From Isoetes taiwanensis (lineage: Eukaryota > Streptophyta > Lycopodiopsida > Isoetales > Isoetaceae): a DNA stretch of 64,000 nt. The stretch lies in the NCBI GenBank assembly GCA_021234155.1, contig JAJEKV010000053.1:936956-1000955 (forward strand), read 5' to 3'. How positions within the stretch are numbered: position 1 is the stretch's first letter; the number at the start of each line of letters is the position of its first letter. Below are positions 46,020 through 56,876 of this stretch, piece after piece. Under the pieces are notes generated by a model. It made no database searches. It was not told the origin of the DNA and saw nothing but the letters and a program-made list of their open reading frames with translations. The translations under genes and the position numbers were made by a program.

Positions 46020-46887
46020 CTCTAACAAACAACCACACTGGCAACAAAATAGAGAATTTTGATGGGACGTTGCACCATTGTTTTATGGTTCCTACAGTGT
46101 AAAAGAAGAACACACACAGAAAAATTGCACAACAAAGAAGAAAACCAAGTTCTTTTCAGGCTACATTTTCATACTGCAAGCACCATTCAACTAGAGATTC
46201 TAAAACTCACGAGAAATTATCTGGCAACACTTCGAACAGGAAAATACTATGCACCTGAGCGAGAAGAACAAGCATAGAATCGACTTGAAATGGGCTTCTG
46301 GTTTAAAGGAGCACAGCCGGTTGATCATCATCGCCCGGCTTGTTTATGGTCTCATACCTGTTCAACATGTTGAAGTATCAATGCGAAATGTTTAGGGGTG
46401 TAGATTTTAGATTTTGGTACACTTTGGGTATAGTGTGCACCATCATCTAACACATGAGTTGGGCACATTAAAGTTGAAAAAAAAAAAGAGGAGACCTTTT
46501 AAAAAATCTACATTTCGTATAGCCTTGCACAATGATCGTAAAACAAGATGCTATCCCACAAAAGGTTGCCCTATGGAATTGGTACTAAAAGAGCAATGAG
46601 AAAATGAATATGAACTCTTGTTGTTGTCCCTGAACAAAAGCAACCCCTAAACAAAACACAAAACCACACATCTAATTAAGCACTACTGTTGCAATAGCCT
46701 TGTGCAACATCTGTGCAAATTTAGCAACAAGAAACTACAGCCAGCATATATCTTGAACCTACATTTAGCACTTGTCCTAAGGCCGTCTATGCAAACAGTA
46801 GAAACAAGAAGGCCTGCCATTAATGTACATATCATCATAATCTATAATATCATAAAAATATATTGCCATAAGAGAATAGCAAAACCT
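46020..46887. other. Region upstream of the HAD gene
   Basis: It should contain the missing first exon(s) of the minus-strand hydrolase, but I could not identify them. A GTATGAG donor-like string occurs at about 46360 on the minus strand. The 46415-46447 segment resembles part of the dispersed repeat at 30060. Confidence 0.35.
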
Positions 46888-47600
46888 GAGGTTTGTTCAC
46901 TCTTGCATTTATCTCATCTCCCTTAACCTCTTGGTTCCATGATTGGTCTTCGTGGACGTTAAAAAATCTATTCTATTCGATAACCTACAAAAATTTCAAT
47001 TTTTCTATTGTTTTTCCATTCTCATCCTTAGATGTCAAAGTCTCTGAACCTACAGAACTTTCTCCACTTCATATTTTTCCAATGCCACCATTCCCATCCT
47101 TAATGATGATGTCAAAACAACCAAAGATATGAAATGAGATCTTAATACATCCATTACAAATGGCTCCAAAGCAATCAAATGCTTCAAGAAAACGAAATTA
47201 CCCTAATAATTTCATTTATTCCTGTGATGCACAAAGGCATCTGGACAAAATATCTACAAAGGAGTGCTACTCTATATTGAACCGTATACAAACATCGCCT
47301 TTAACTATTTTGTGAATTACCAAAAGATAAATCGGGCCAGTTAAGGCCATAGAAAAAAGAATACAATAATACTACTACCTTTTCAAGTTCTTCCGATATA
47401 GATTTGGCAACCTCTTTTTGCTCAAACACTTCATTTATCGTTAATCTTGGCATGCACAATTGCGAGAATGAGTTCAAAAAAGAGCCAAGCAAAATTCTCC
47501 ACTAATATCTAAAACATACCATCAAATACATAAGCTTGTATATGCTCATTCGACCTTTGAAGTTCATAAAAAGCATCATCAACATGATATTGAATGTAGA
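46888..47600 (-). pseudogene. HIR/SPFH (band 7) protein gene fragments
   Basis: HIR proteins are plasma-membrane microdomain proteins of the SPFH family linked to plant immunity. Three blocks lie in family order on the minus strand: IQYHVDDAFYELQR...HIQAYVFD (about 47600-47520, ending at a GTATGT donor), CMPRLTINEVFEQK and VAKSISEELEK (about 47455-47379, ending at a GTAGTA donor), and GDEINAR (about 46922-46888). They match the HIR pattern VQY...AFY.L, I.AYVFD, vP...ld..FEQK..iA..v..ELEK, M.EINAA. The second block lacks a clear AG acceptor, no first or last exon is found, and a LINE tail lies directly beside the third block. I therefore read it as a decayed or partial gene. Confidence 0.5.
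46932..46978 (+). mobile_element. Very short RTE-like LINE 3' end, (TATTC)2 tail
   Basis: The sequence ggttccatgattggtcttcg, tggacgttaaaaaatc, then two TATTC units matches the 3' end of the LINE that ends at 28497. Only about 47 bp is present, a severely 5'-truncated insertion next to the HIR-like fragment. Confidence 0.7.
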
Positions 47601-48135
47601 GAAATCATATAGTATCATGTAAGAATAAGTTAAAAAGCCAATACGTCAATATTTTATGGGGGTGAGATGTTCATATTATTTTGGCCGAACTTGCTGCCAT
47701 TCTTCACTACATAACACAAACCATGAGAAAAAAACAAGAAAGAGATGTTTGAGCACGGTTTTTAGGGCCCTTTCCCGAGATCCTTCTAAGGATTTTAAGT
47801 CCTTTGCTGCCACTTTTGTAGTTCTCGAAAGCAACTTAGCCAATGCTATCATGTGGGGCTCTGATGAGAGCCTAGGAGGATCATTGGCATTTTTAGCACC
47901 CAAGTCGATGATCCAGACGCCCTGGGGGATCTACATATGTTTTTAAGAAGTCGGGCTACAAAAAGTTGGATCGCTAGTAAGATCATGCTCCAATACTATA
48001 TAGTCTTCAGATGGCTTGTGTAAATCTTTTTTATTTTTGTTTGTCATTCATTTCGTAGATGAATACTGATAAAATGGTGCTCGAGTGGTTTGGAAAGCAA
48101 GAACAAGATAATCGCATGGGAATTGAAATATTCAC
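47601..48135. other. No recognisable gene
   Basis: A 96-residue plus-strand frame (47656-47946) has no family I recognise; it contains SRDPSKDFKSFAATFVVLES. It may be coding debris. Confidence 0.4.
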
Positions 48136-48573
48136 ACCAACATATAACTACCATTAACATTAATTAACACAAACCATTGCATCCAACTTTTTAAATTAAA
48201 ATCCCCTAAAACCCCTTTTGGTTTGAGTGCATATCCACACCTGGGATTACCCGCATCGAGAGTCGTTGGATGGGCATATAACCCCTTTATTCCTTGATCT
48301 GGACCGTACATAGCAATCCTCGTTTGTGGGATATGCATGTACAAGATTTTGTATATTATATATTGAGGTTTGTAAGATACTATAAGGTTTGAGGGAATGT
48401 ACTTAATGGTGTTAATTTTGTACATGTATTGTAACGCTTTTAGGGCTCTCGCCGCTCTACTAACCCCCGTGGTGAATATGCACTCAAACCAAAGGGGGTT
48501 TGTGGGATTTTAATTTAAAAAGTTGGATGCAATGGTTTATGTAAATTAATGTTAATGATAGTTATATGTTGGT
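48136..48573. mobile_element. 438-bp MITE-like element with ~105-bp inverted repeats
   Basis: The left arm accaacatataactaccatt, continuing through accattgcatccaactttt and ggtttgagtgcatatccac, recurs as its reverse complement at the right end (atgcactcaaacc ... ttggatgcaatggt ... atatgttggt). Arms are long and well matched, the centre is about 230 bp, and no ORF is present. I could not see an unambiguous target duplication, so the superfamily is open. Confidence 0.75.
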
Positions 48574-50816
48574 AGTTAGACTAAATTTTTTTGGTTCCTT
48601 CTGCCCTAACAAAAAGCAAAACCAAACCACACCCAACACACTCTAATGATGGATGATGTATTATAGCATAAGAAGTCTAACAAAAACAAAGGTGCTCACT
48701 AATAAAACTTAACTCATTGCATGGAATTGTACACATAACATATAACAATACCAATATTAAAATATGAGCTAGCATGTAATACTATAATTTATTAATAAAA
48801 ATAAGCAAATAGTTAATGTGAATAGAATAATTGATACAACTTACTATTCTATAGACGTTGTAAAATAATACACAAATTTCACAAATTGTAGATTAGTCAT
48901 ACATCATACCACTTGGAGAGTTAGGTTTCTCAAGAGGTGACAAATAAAAAGTTTTATAGCCTTTGAAAGTAGCCATGTTTCAAATTTTAAAACCATCCAT
49001 TTCAATCAATCGATATCACCGCACATGCATAATTCCAAATAAGACCTCTTCAAAGATTCTCTATAAACTCACTAACATCTCATGTCACACATCCCATATC
49101 CAGATCCACATGCATGGTTAACTTGAAATAAGATCTCTTCACCATACAAGAATCCAAGAATATTCTTTGGTCTTTTTTAGTATTTAGAAAGCGTAGATCC
49201 ATACATATGAAACCCCCGGGTTGCTCCCTTTATGGATTCTTTTATGTCATTTAAAGAGAAACTTGAACAATTGAATTCATCTAGTAAGTTAAAATAGTAC
49301 ACAATCCCTACTAAGAAACTCATCGCTATCACTATTGGCCTACCCGAAATGATCGCGGTCATCAGTAAGTCCACAAATGCTACTAAGAGACGCTACCAGT
49401 AATCTCGAAAGCAGAGAACTCATCTCATCGCCAAGAATCCTATAAACGAAAGATTGAGTGATTAGCATTCAAAGATTACACACAATAAAGAAAAAGAAAT
49501 CGAGGGCAATGCTTGGGCCTTTCTATTTAGTGTTGACTACATTACCATTATACCTCCACGATAATGGGTTTCACTGTAAGCATAATATGCAATACAATAT
49601 GCATGATTGTAGTCCTTTCTCTCTGATAAGTTGTGCTTTGTTGTATTCAAAACAAAGCCTTCTATTTTAATTGCCAGTGATCTGCTATCCAATTTGCAGA
49701 AATGATAGTTTTAAAACATAAACTTTATGAGTTACAAATTGGCATTTGTTTAGAGCATGCAGTAATGTTTCAATGTTTCGTTGTATCCAATTCAAGTAGA
49801 ATGTAGGGCACATGACATAAAAGGTCTATGATTGGCTACTCAATTCATAGAGATGAGGTTTGGAAATAAACCACATAAAGTTCCAAAATGGCATTTGTTT
49901 AGGGCATCGAATGTAGGTTATATGTGCCTACATATAAAGACTTACATAGCACAAGTACATATTGCTTCAAAAACAAGCTAGAATCTTATGGACAATGGTG
50001 TCTCTCATGCTAAGGATGCTTTCAGGTACTTGGCAAGCCCTCTTGACATTATCTCCTTGGGCTCTCATATAACGTTCAACACAGTCAACATCGCAATACT
50101 TCTCCTACACATTACACAGAACATTTGCATTTAAAAAATAAAGAAAAAGGTGCGATCATGTCGTGATATCTAGGCAACTTTGATAAACCATGTTATCCGG
50201 GTCCTTTGTAAGAGCGAATAATTTTCCGGATCAATCTCAAAACTTCACGCATTTTTGTATTGCTACTACAATGCGCTTAGTTCGAGATGTTATAGACTTT
50301 TTTGCCATTCCAACATTGACGAAAGCAAATGCCGCTTGATTGAATAAGCCTTGATCAGGTGTGCTTTATCTCGGCCGCTTTTACCGTGGACCCTACAAGT
50401 CGTTTTTCATGTCATTAAATCCCCATACATGACCCACCTCTCGATCCCATAAACCCATTTCTTCGGGCTTGCACCTAAATGCACCAAAGTAAAGCAATCA
50501 TTCGGGATTAAGAGTCCCGGGATTTTGAATTTGAAACTTGACTTTCCATCGGGCAGTGGATGCTTATCCGATGCCATTCACCGGAAAAAGCATCTCAAAC
50601 AACAGCATCCGAACAACTTTTTTAAACATGAAGATATTATTTAATGTCCACCGCATATGCCCGCAGATCTATCGGATCCGAGCATAACCTTGGTGCCCAT
50701 CAGAGTTTGAACCCGCCGTCCGTGGTTTGGCACGCATCTAGGCATGCCCCACCACCACCAATCCTTTTGTAGCAAGAAGTAAAAGCAAAATGAACCCTTT
50801 CTTTGGAACCCTAGAA
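48574..50816. other. AT-rich intergenic DNA, no recognisable gene
   Basis: Short frames only. The string ggcatttgtttag.gcat occurs twice (about 49740 and 49890), an old local duplication. A 65-codon minus-strand frame (49177-49374) with a hydrophobic stretch is unassigned. Confidence 0.45.
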
Positions 50817-50819
50817 TTA

Positions 50820-51991
50820 GGCCCTTTTTCCACGGCAAATTTTATTTTATGGTCGTCGTATTTTTATAAGACACCCTTTTGGGTTCCATGTCACCCACAT
50901 CATAGATAAGACACGCCCAAAAAAATTTGATTTCCCATTACGAAAATATAAGACATGTCTAGTTAAGATAAGACATGTCTTATAACTGGCTTTCCATGCA
51001 CCATTTTTTTTCAACTGAGCAAAGACCCGCTGCAGCAATTCTACAAGGGAAAGCTGAAATTGACCGCAAAAGCTTTGGTAATTTCTTGAGCCGCAGTTTA
51101 CTCTTGCAAGAGCTTCAAGTTTTCATGCTTAGAAGCTTTTTGCTGCATATCTTCCAGAAAATATGGTCTCCGTAAGAACCGTAAGAATTGATTTGCAAAA
51201 GAACAACCCACATAAAAACAAGCCAGCTTGATGATTTTAAAAGAAATCCTACAAGCCTAGAAGCTTGAATGATTACCGAATCGGGCAAGAATCGGCTTGA
51301 AGCAAGAATCACCGGAATGATTACAGGAATGAAGACTGATTATCCATCTTCATCTCTCGCTTCAAAACCTTTTCAAAAAACGCCATCTTTACTGTGAATG
51401 AAGACCGATATCCATCTTTTCATCTCGCTGAAGATACGCCTGCATCAAATTTCTGAAGATTTGTTTCCGTGATAAAAGCTTGAATATTGGTTTCCGGAAC
51501 CAAAACCTTCAAGATTTGCTTACGATGAAAAACCTTCAAGGTTTGCTTACGCCTCGATCCAGCTTGCACGTATCCCGGCAAACTGCTCAATCCGGACGCT
51601 TAATCCGACCTGGCAATGCAAACCAAACCCGATATTTATAAAGTATGGCCTTTGGCCTTTTCCATTCCGCTCCCTCGATTTTATTCAACCGGCCTAAGGT
51701 CCAAGAAGTCCATCCATCCATTCTATGGCCAGCCGACCATCCATTCCGTAATACGCTTCGCTTACTCTTTTATGACACCCTAAAGATCCCAAGAGCAGCC
51801 CCGTGATAGGATAGAAATGCATACCTTATTTTGTATGGGGTTTCCTAATAAAATGCTCCACTCAACTTGTATCGAACCCATTTAAGACATGTCTTAAATT
51901 GTGTAGTGGAAAACCTATGGGTGACTTATTATCTTACGTGGCCCAATAATATTAAGCTAAATATAAGACGAGGTGCCATGGAAAAAGGGCC
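50820..51991. mobile_element. Non-autonomous PIF/Harbinger-like element (1172 bp)
   Basis: The ends are inverted: ggcccttttt-ccacggca on the left and tgccatgg-aaaaagggcc on the right, 17 of 18 matching. Both flanks carry TTA (50817-50819 and 51992-51994), the 3-bp target duplication of PIF/Harbinger elements, and GGCC-type ends suit that superfamily. Subterminal palindromes ataagacatgtcttat (50968-50983) and tttaagacatgtcttaaa (51891-51908) share the core aagacatgtctt. The interior has repeated stretches (gaatgaagac.gat..ccatctt) and no transposase ORF. Confidence 0.72.
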
Positions 51992-51994
51992 TTA

Positions 51995-52730
51995 GCCCTT
52001 TGATGTTGATCTTTTGATCTCGAAGCCATCGCCGGACCCGCTTGTGCTCTATGTCGCCAAGCTTTCTCGCTAAAAATCCATCTTCAAAATTATTTGTTCA
52101 AAAATGCTCTCCTTCTTAACCATCCATCTAGCTTATAGTGATACCTTCCCCTAAAACCGCCATTGCGTTTTTCGGTAACCCTAATAATCATCCGCTCAAT
52201 TCATTCTTATTCTTTAATTGGATGATGCCTACATATTGATGCCCGCGGGTCGCTAGATTGTTTAACCTAATCCAAATCAACGCCCAAAATGGCGACTTTA
52301 GAAATACTATTTAGTATGCCCCAACAAATAATGCATTACACCGTAATCATAGGAAAACCATGCCAAAATCGATAAAATTATAAAAAACCCCCAAGTATAT
52401 AATGCTAGATATTAAGACTTAAACTATGGATGCACTTATACAAATGGGGGGAGAGGATGACCAAAAACACCCCTGTATATGATTTTTTTAAGGCTATTTT
52501 GACCCGTCCCATATAAAATTTACCCCAAGTAATGGCCCAAAACCCCTTAACTCATATCCAGATGTGGAAATGGGCAAAAAACTCCCAAGGAGTGACTTGG
52601 GTATATTGTATGACACCCAAAGTGAATCCCTTTTGACCGACCATCGAGATATTTATGGAATCTTAGAAGAGGTTCAGATCCTATAAGTGGACTATGTACC
52701 ATTACCTTTAAGAAAAGGCTCCTTGATCCC
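51995..52730. other. No recognisable gene
   Basis: Intergenic sequence with runs of A and C. I see no coding motif or repeat termini. Confidence 0.45.
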
Positions 52731-53450
52731 TGTGATGTTCCATGTATTTATACAATATACGTATAAATACTATGACACGTCACCTGAGTATAAGTAGACT
52801 TCTATGGGTTCTTAGGGGATAACTTGGGCTAATCTAAAAGGGCTTTTATTAGATCTGCTAAATTGTTAATAAGTTAACTAACCTAATTAGACTAATTAAT
52901 GTTATTAATTAGTAAAAGTCAGCTCATTAGGGAGCCACCTGGCCCAAGTCCATTGGCCGTGGGAGACTTACTAAGATTAGGGTGCAAATTGGGTCCCTAC
53001 CCCCACCCCCGCCCCAAATCGATTTGGGAAGAGTTGGATAAGGGGAGCTACTCAACACCGCATCTGCATTCAAGAATGGAAGCCTTTCGAGATAATGGTT
53101 TCAGCCAAGAGACCGTTAGTCTCTAGATAGTTTGTGTTATCAGCTAATTCTTGTATGACTAGGTAGATGCTTAAATTTCTTTTATGTGCTAATGCTATTA
53201 AGTTGATGATGGATATTTTGTTTATGATTATGTCTCTCTCTCTCTGCCTCCTCCCGTGTGTTTGGGATTAAGGGTGGGTAGAGACCTGAAAAGCTCAAGA
53301 GTAGTAGTAGATATGTTTCTAGCTAGAACCCTTAAGACCAAAAGAATGCATCAATGAGCCCCTCGTGATCCCCCACCCCAAGCCGTTGGTATGCATGTTG
53401 ATGGCACTAATAACGCCTTCCTCGCCTGCACGGACATGGCCTTGAGACTC
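52731..53450 (+). repeat. Diverged gypsy-type LTR fragment related to the 1.9-kb LTR
   Basis: The start (tgatgttccatg...aatatacgtataaatac...gacacgtcac...agtagactt) parallels the beginning of the LTR at 1885 (tgacgttccagg...aatatacg...cgacacgtcac...gtcgactt). Further on, gggtgggtagagacctgaaaagctcaagagtagtag parallels gggggtagagacccgtgagcccaagtagtg at 2526-2562. The spacing is similar. It is probably a solo or truncated LTR of a sister family; limits are approximate. Confidence 0.5.
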
Positions 53451-54120
53451 TTATTAGCTTAAATATATAGATGCCATACCTATATGTAGACATGATGAAA
53501 TGCTAAAACTAGGTAGATGGAGGGATGCACGAAAGCAAAGTCTTGTGCAACAAACATGGTCCATCAAGCATACAACATATACCGCAACCAAATTTTGCAA
53601 ACAACACCAGAAAGGTATATATGTGAAGCATTAAAGCTTAGTGCAAAATAACTAGAAAAAACTTAGTGAAAATAAGTTGCATCTTTTAATAGGGCCTTTT
53701 TAAATGCCTTTGAAAACCCCCTAAATCGCCCCTCTCCAATCCGCTTTTGAGCTTCAACTGGCTTCTAGGTCTTCCAGCCTTCTAGCCCCTCTAATGGATG
53801 TCGATGGTTGCTTCCACCGTAAGTGGTTTTGGCTCTTCTTTAGAAGGTGTTGTCTCTAGAAGGTAGTTCCTCGGATTGAAGCCCTTTATTATTGAATGTA
53901 GCTTCCCTTTTATGTGAACTTTTGGCAGAGGCCCAATCAAAGTATATCCTAGAGAAGCAACAACAAAGCATGATGCAATGGTTTGTCTATTCTATTCCAA
54001 GCAACTAATGAATCTTTTATCGAGATGTTTTATCAAGTGCAAACAAAGCGTGATATCACCCCTTAACTCATTGTTAACGGAAATGTAATATCCCCGGGAG
54101 CAATGATTGCGTGATATACA
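53451..54120. other. No recognisable gene
   Basis: AT-rich, short frames only. Confidence 0.45.
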
Positions 54121-54430
54121 CGAAGCACTCAAGAAGGTGCTTTTGTCTCAGATTATGAGATAATGCACTATGAAGGCATAAGGGCAGATGCGAAAATGAT
54201 CTATCCCTGCATAAGGCCAAACAAGACCGTATTTTCAAGCATCTTAAAGGCATGTGGAAGCATAATAGAAACAATTCAGGTCAGGCAAATGCATGAGCAG
54301 GTACTTCATTATGGACTCGAGGAAAGGGGGTCGATGGAAAGGGGCAGTTCTGAAAGTAGTATCCTTGGAGAAAGCATCGAAAACATGCCCCTATCCTGTG
54401 AGCCTGGTTTTGTGATTCTTTTGAAATAGA
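54121..54430 (+). pseudogene. PPR protein fragment (upstream part)
   Basis: Pentatricopeptide repeat proteins bind organellar RNA. The frame at 54163-54429 reads IRPNKTVFSSILKACGSI and VRQMHEQVLHYGLE, close to the plant PLS-class consensus (PN..TF.S.LKAC......G...H..v...G). Only about one repeat is readable before the frame drifts. A further PPR block follows at 56.4 kb, and a retrotransposon gag fragment lies between them. Organelle targeting cannot be judged because the N-terminus is missing. Confidence 0.6.
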
Positions 54431-54569
54431 GTAAAGAAGTCGTTGTGTAGCACCCATTATGGTGTCCATTTTAGCGTGCCGGGCGCTGGCTTGGGGTAGA
54501 CATTGAGGGTCCCTGATCCGAGATCATAGGGGCTGCCCGCCTAATTCAAGGGCTCTTGTTGCAGCTTTT

Positions 54570-54830
54570 TTAGCGATCGACTTTGGTGGTAATTGTATGT
54601 ACCATGTTCGAGAGGTGTTGACACTTATGAGTACGTGGAACATAGCGAGCTTTGAAAGCTTGAGCAAAGGTGTTGAACCTCCACTTATTATATGTTAAGC
54701 CATTAGCTAAAGCATACGCTTCCCACCACCACGAAGAAAGGACCCGTGAGGTTACCGATTGCAAGTCTCGATGTGGCTTTATCGGGCCATCCCATACCGT
54801 TTGGCAATGTGGTGGATCTCCTTTAACCAA
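54570..54830 (-). pseudogene. LTR-retrotransposon gag fragment
   Basis: An 87-codon frame reads WWWEAYALANGLTY, then NTFAQAFKARYVPRTHKCQ, like the Gag core of plant Ty3/gypsy elements (a..WW......T...F...F...Y.P). No protease, RT or LTR was recognised next to it, so it is an isolated remnant inserted between two parts of a PPR-like sequence. Confidence 0.55.
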
Positions 54831-55860
54831 GACTCGGCGATCTACGCCCAGAACCGGACGAGCTTAGGTCCTAAAAAATACTAGCGCTTGCAGAGGCAAT
54901 CACTTTTATCCTTGTCAATGGACTTCTCCTATTCAATATCAGACTCGGAAGAGTCGATGGAGTCCAATTGGAGCTAGCCGTGGGTTGTAGGATGTGGGCA
55001 TTTAACGCGCCTATGGTGTGCAAAAGCGCGACGACAAGTTATAGGTATAAGGTAGCACATTGTAAAATATATACACTCGCAGCCCCACCGGCACTTGATA
55101 AGAATGATCTCCAGTTTGCAAGTTAAGCACATATGTTCCACTATAGCAGGCCTGAGGCCTATCGTCTATAGCAAAAGGCAGATTACTTATAGATGAGAAA
55201 TGTGTATGAATCAAATCAAGAATAATTGAATATACACATGTAGCATCCATATGTAAAGGATCCTATTCATAGCTTTATCGAACAAATGTGTGCTTAATGA
55301 GCCGGATATCTTGATGCACAAAGAAGCTTTGTGCGGAAAATAACTTCTACAACATGTGAGTGAATTAAAGCAAGCGCACAATGCAATACAACAATGCTAC
55401 AAGTTCCATGAATGATTCTATAACCAAAATGCCAACAGAGAGGTTACTAGACATACTATGAATGTGGTTATTGGACCTAAAAATGCCAATAGAAAGAGGT
55501 TAATTCTTCTAGACATGCTATCTTCTGGTTTAAACTACAATTTTCGGATGGTCTTATTTTTGTCAAAACAATTTGTTTTATCTTTAGCATTGTTTTTTAA
55601 AACATAAGTACCTTGCTATCTACTTAGAAGATGGATAAGGGAAGGAAATTAATAATCGAGATAACACAACTGGACTTCTTTAAATGAAACATATATGCAG
55701 GTTGGAGTATAAGTTAAGCATTTGACTTTCTGCTTTTTGTTGTTATTCTATGGACTAGAAGATGATTGCAATTTAGGAAAATATAGTTCACTAAAGAAAA
55801 TGTTATTTGCTACACAAGTGACCTCCTATTATTGGACAAAAAAGGTGGATTATAGCTCAT
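54831..55860. other. No recognisable gene
   Basis: Unassigned sequence between the gag fragment and the second PPR-like block. Short near-repeats (gaggtta...agacat.ctat) occur at about 55440-55530. Confidence 0.4.
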
Positions 55861-56368
55861 CACTAAGGTTATGTGCGAAGATGGTGCATTGATGCTACAA
55901 GACAATCCTTCGCCATGATAAGAATGTAAATGATCATGCATCAAGAAAATTGTGCGCCACATACACCTTGAGGTTACTGCTTATGCAGAAGTCTTGAAAT
56001 CTATCCGTTGCCAGGGCGCCTTTCAAGTTGCATATGCAACATTGGCAGGTGATGTTATTATGGATGTTGTATATTCGCATGAGTTGCCACGCTATGGTCT
56101 TAAATATTGGTTTGACTAACTATTCTGCAGGTTAGTGTTTTATTTGTCAGACTTCATTCGCTACTAATAATATTTGTTTCAGTCTATTGCAAGGTTATAA
56201 ATACTGCATAAGAGACAAAGATATGCAATTTCATGATACCTCATCATGATGGATTTAGCATATATACCATGCAAAATGTTTGCCATCTCCTGTTTGCAAG
56301 TTGGGACTGGATAAATATAGCCTTTTTACTTTCATGACTTCTTTACCACAAACTAATGTTGATATAGA

Positions 56369-56515
56369 AAATACTAGGCTGGTTGGTATGTATGCCAATT
56401 GTGGCAACCTGGAGGAAGCACATCAGGACTTTGATAAGTTGCTGAATTAAGATGTGACATCGTGGGGTGCAATCATCATAGGATATGCCCAACGTAGTGA
56501 ATGTCTTTTTACACT
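56369..56515 (+). pseudogene. PPR protein fragment (downstream part)
   Basis: The frame reads NTRLVGMYANCGNLEEAHQD and FDKLLN, a stop, then DVTSWGAIIIGYAQ. This matches PLS-type repeats (na.v.MYakcG.l..A...Fd.m..rDv.sWn.mI.gya) almost position by position. The stop codon and lack of further open repeats show a pseudogene. It is on the same strand as the PPR block at 54.2 kb and plausibly belongs to the same ancestral gene. Confidence 0.7.
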
Positions 56516-56876
56516 AGAATGTAGAAACAGAATGCAGATGCAGAAGACGAACAGAATGTTATAGGATAAGGTTTAAGAATGGTATGCTTGTACATGAAGG
56601 TATTGGGTTAGGTATGATCTACTAGAGATAAGCATTCAAGTTATCCCAATGGTTGGAGTTGAGTATCTTAGATACGTCGTACTAAGGGATATGAAAAGAG
56701 TTTAAGTCAAGGTAAATAGCTAGAGAAGTCTAGCATATACGGTGATGTTACATTCAAAAACATCCCGAGGATGGTTGGAACGGTGTTGGAATAACAGATA
56801 ATGAGAGGTTAATTACTCAAAGGATCTAGATACCAATGAATTAATTCAGCATTATAAGCTGGGAGTATCTATTGGG
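56516..56876. other. No recognisable gene
   Basis: Sequence between the PPR fragment and the LINE tail. No motif seen. Confidence 0.4.
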
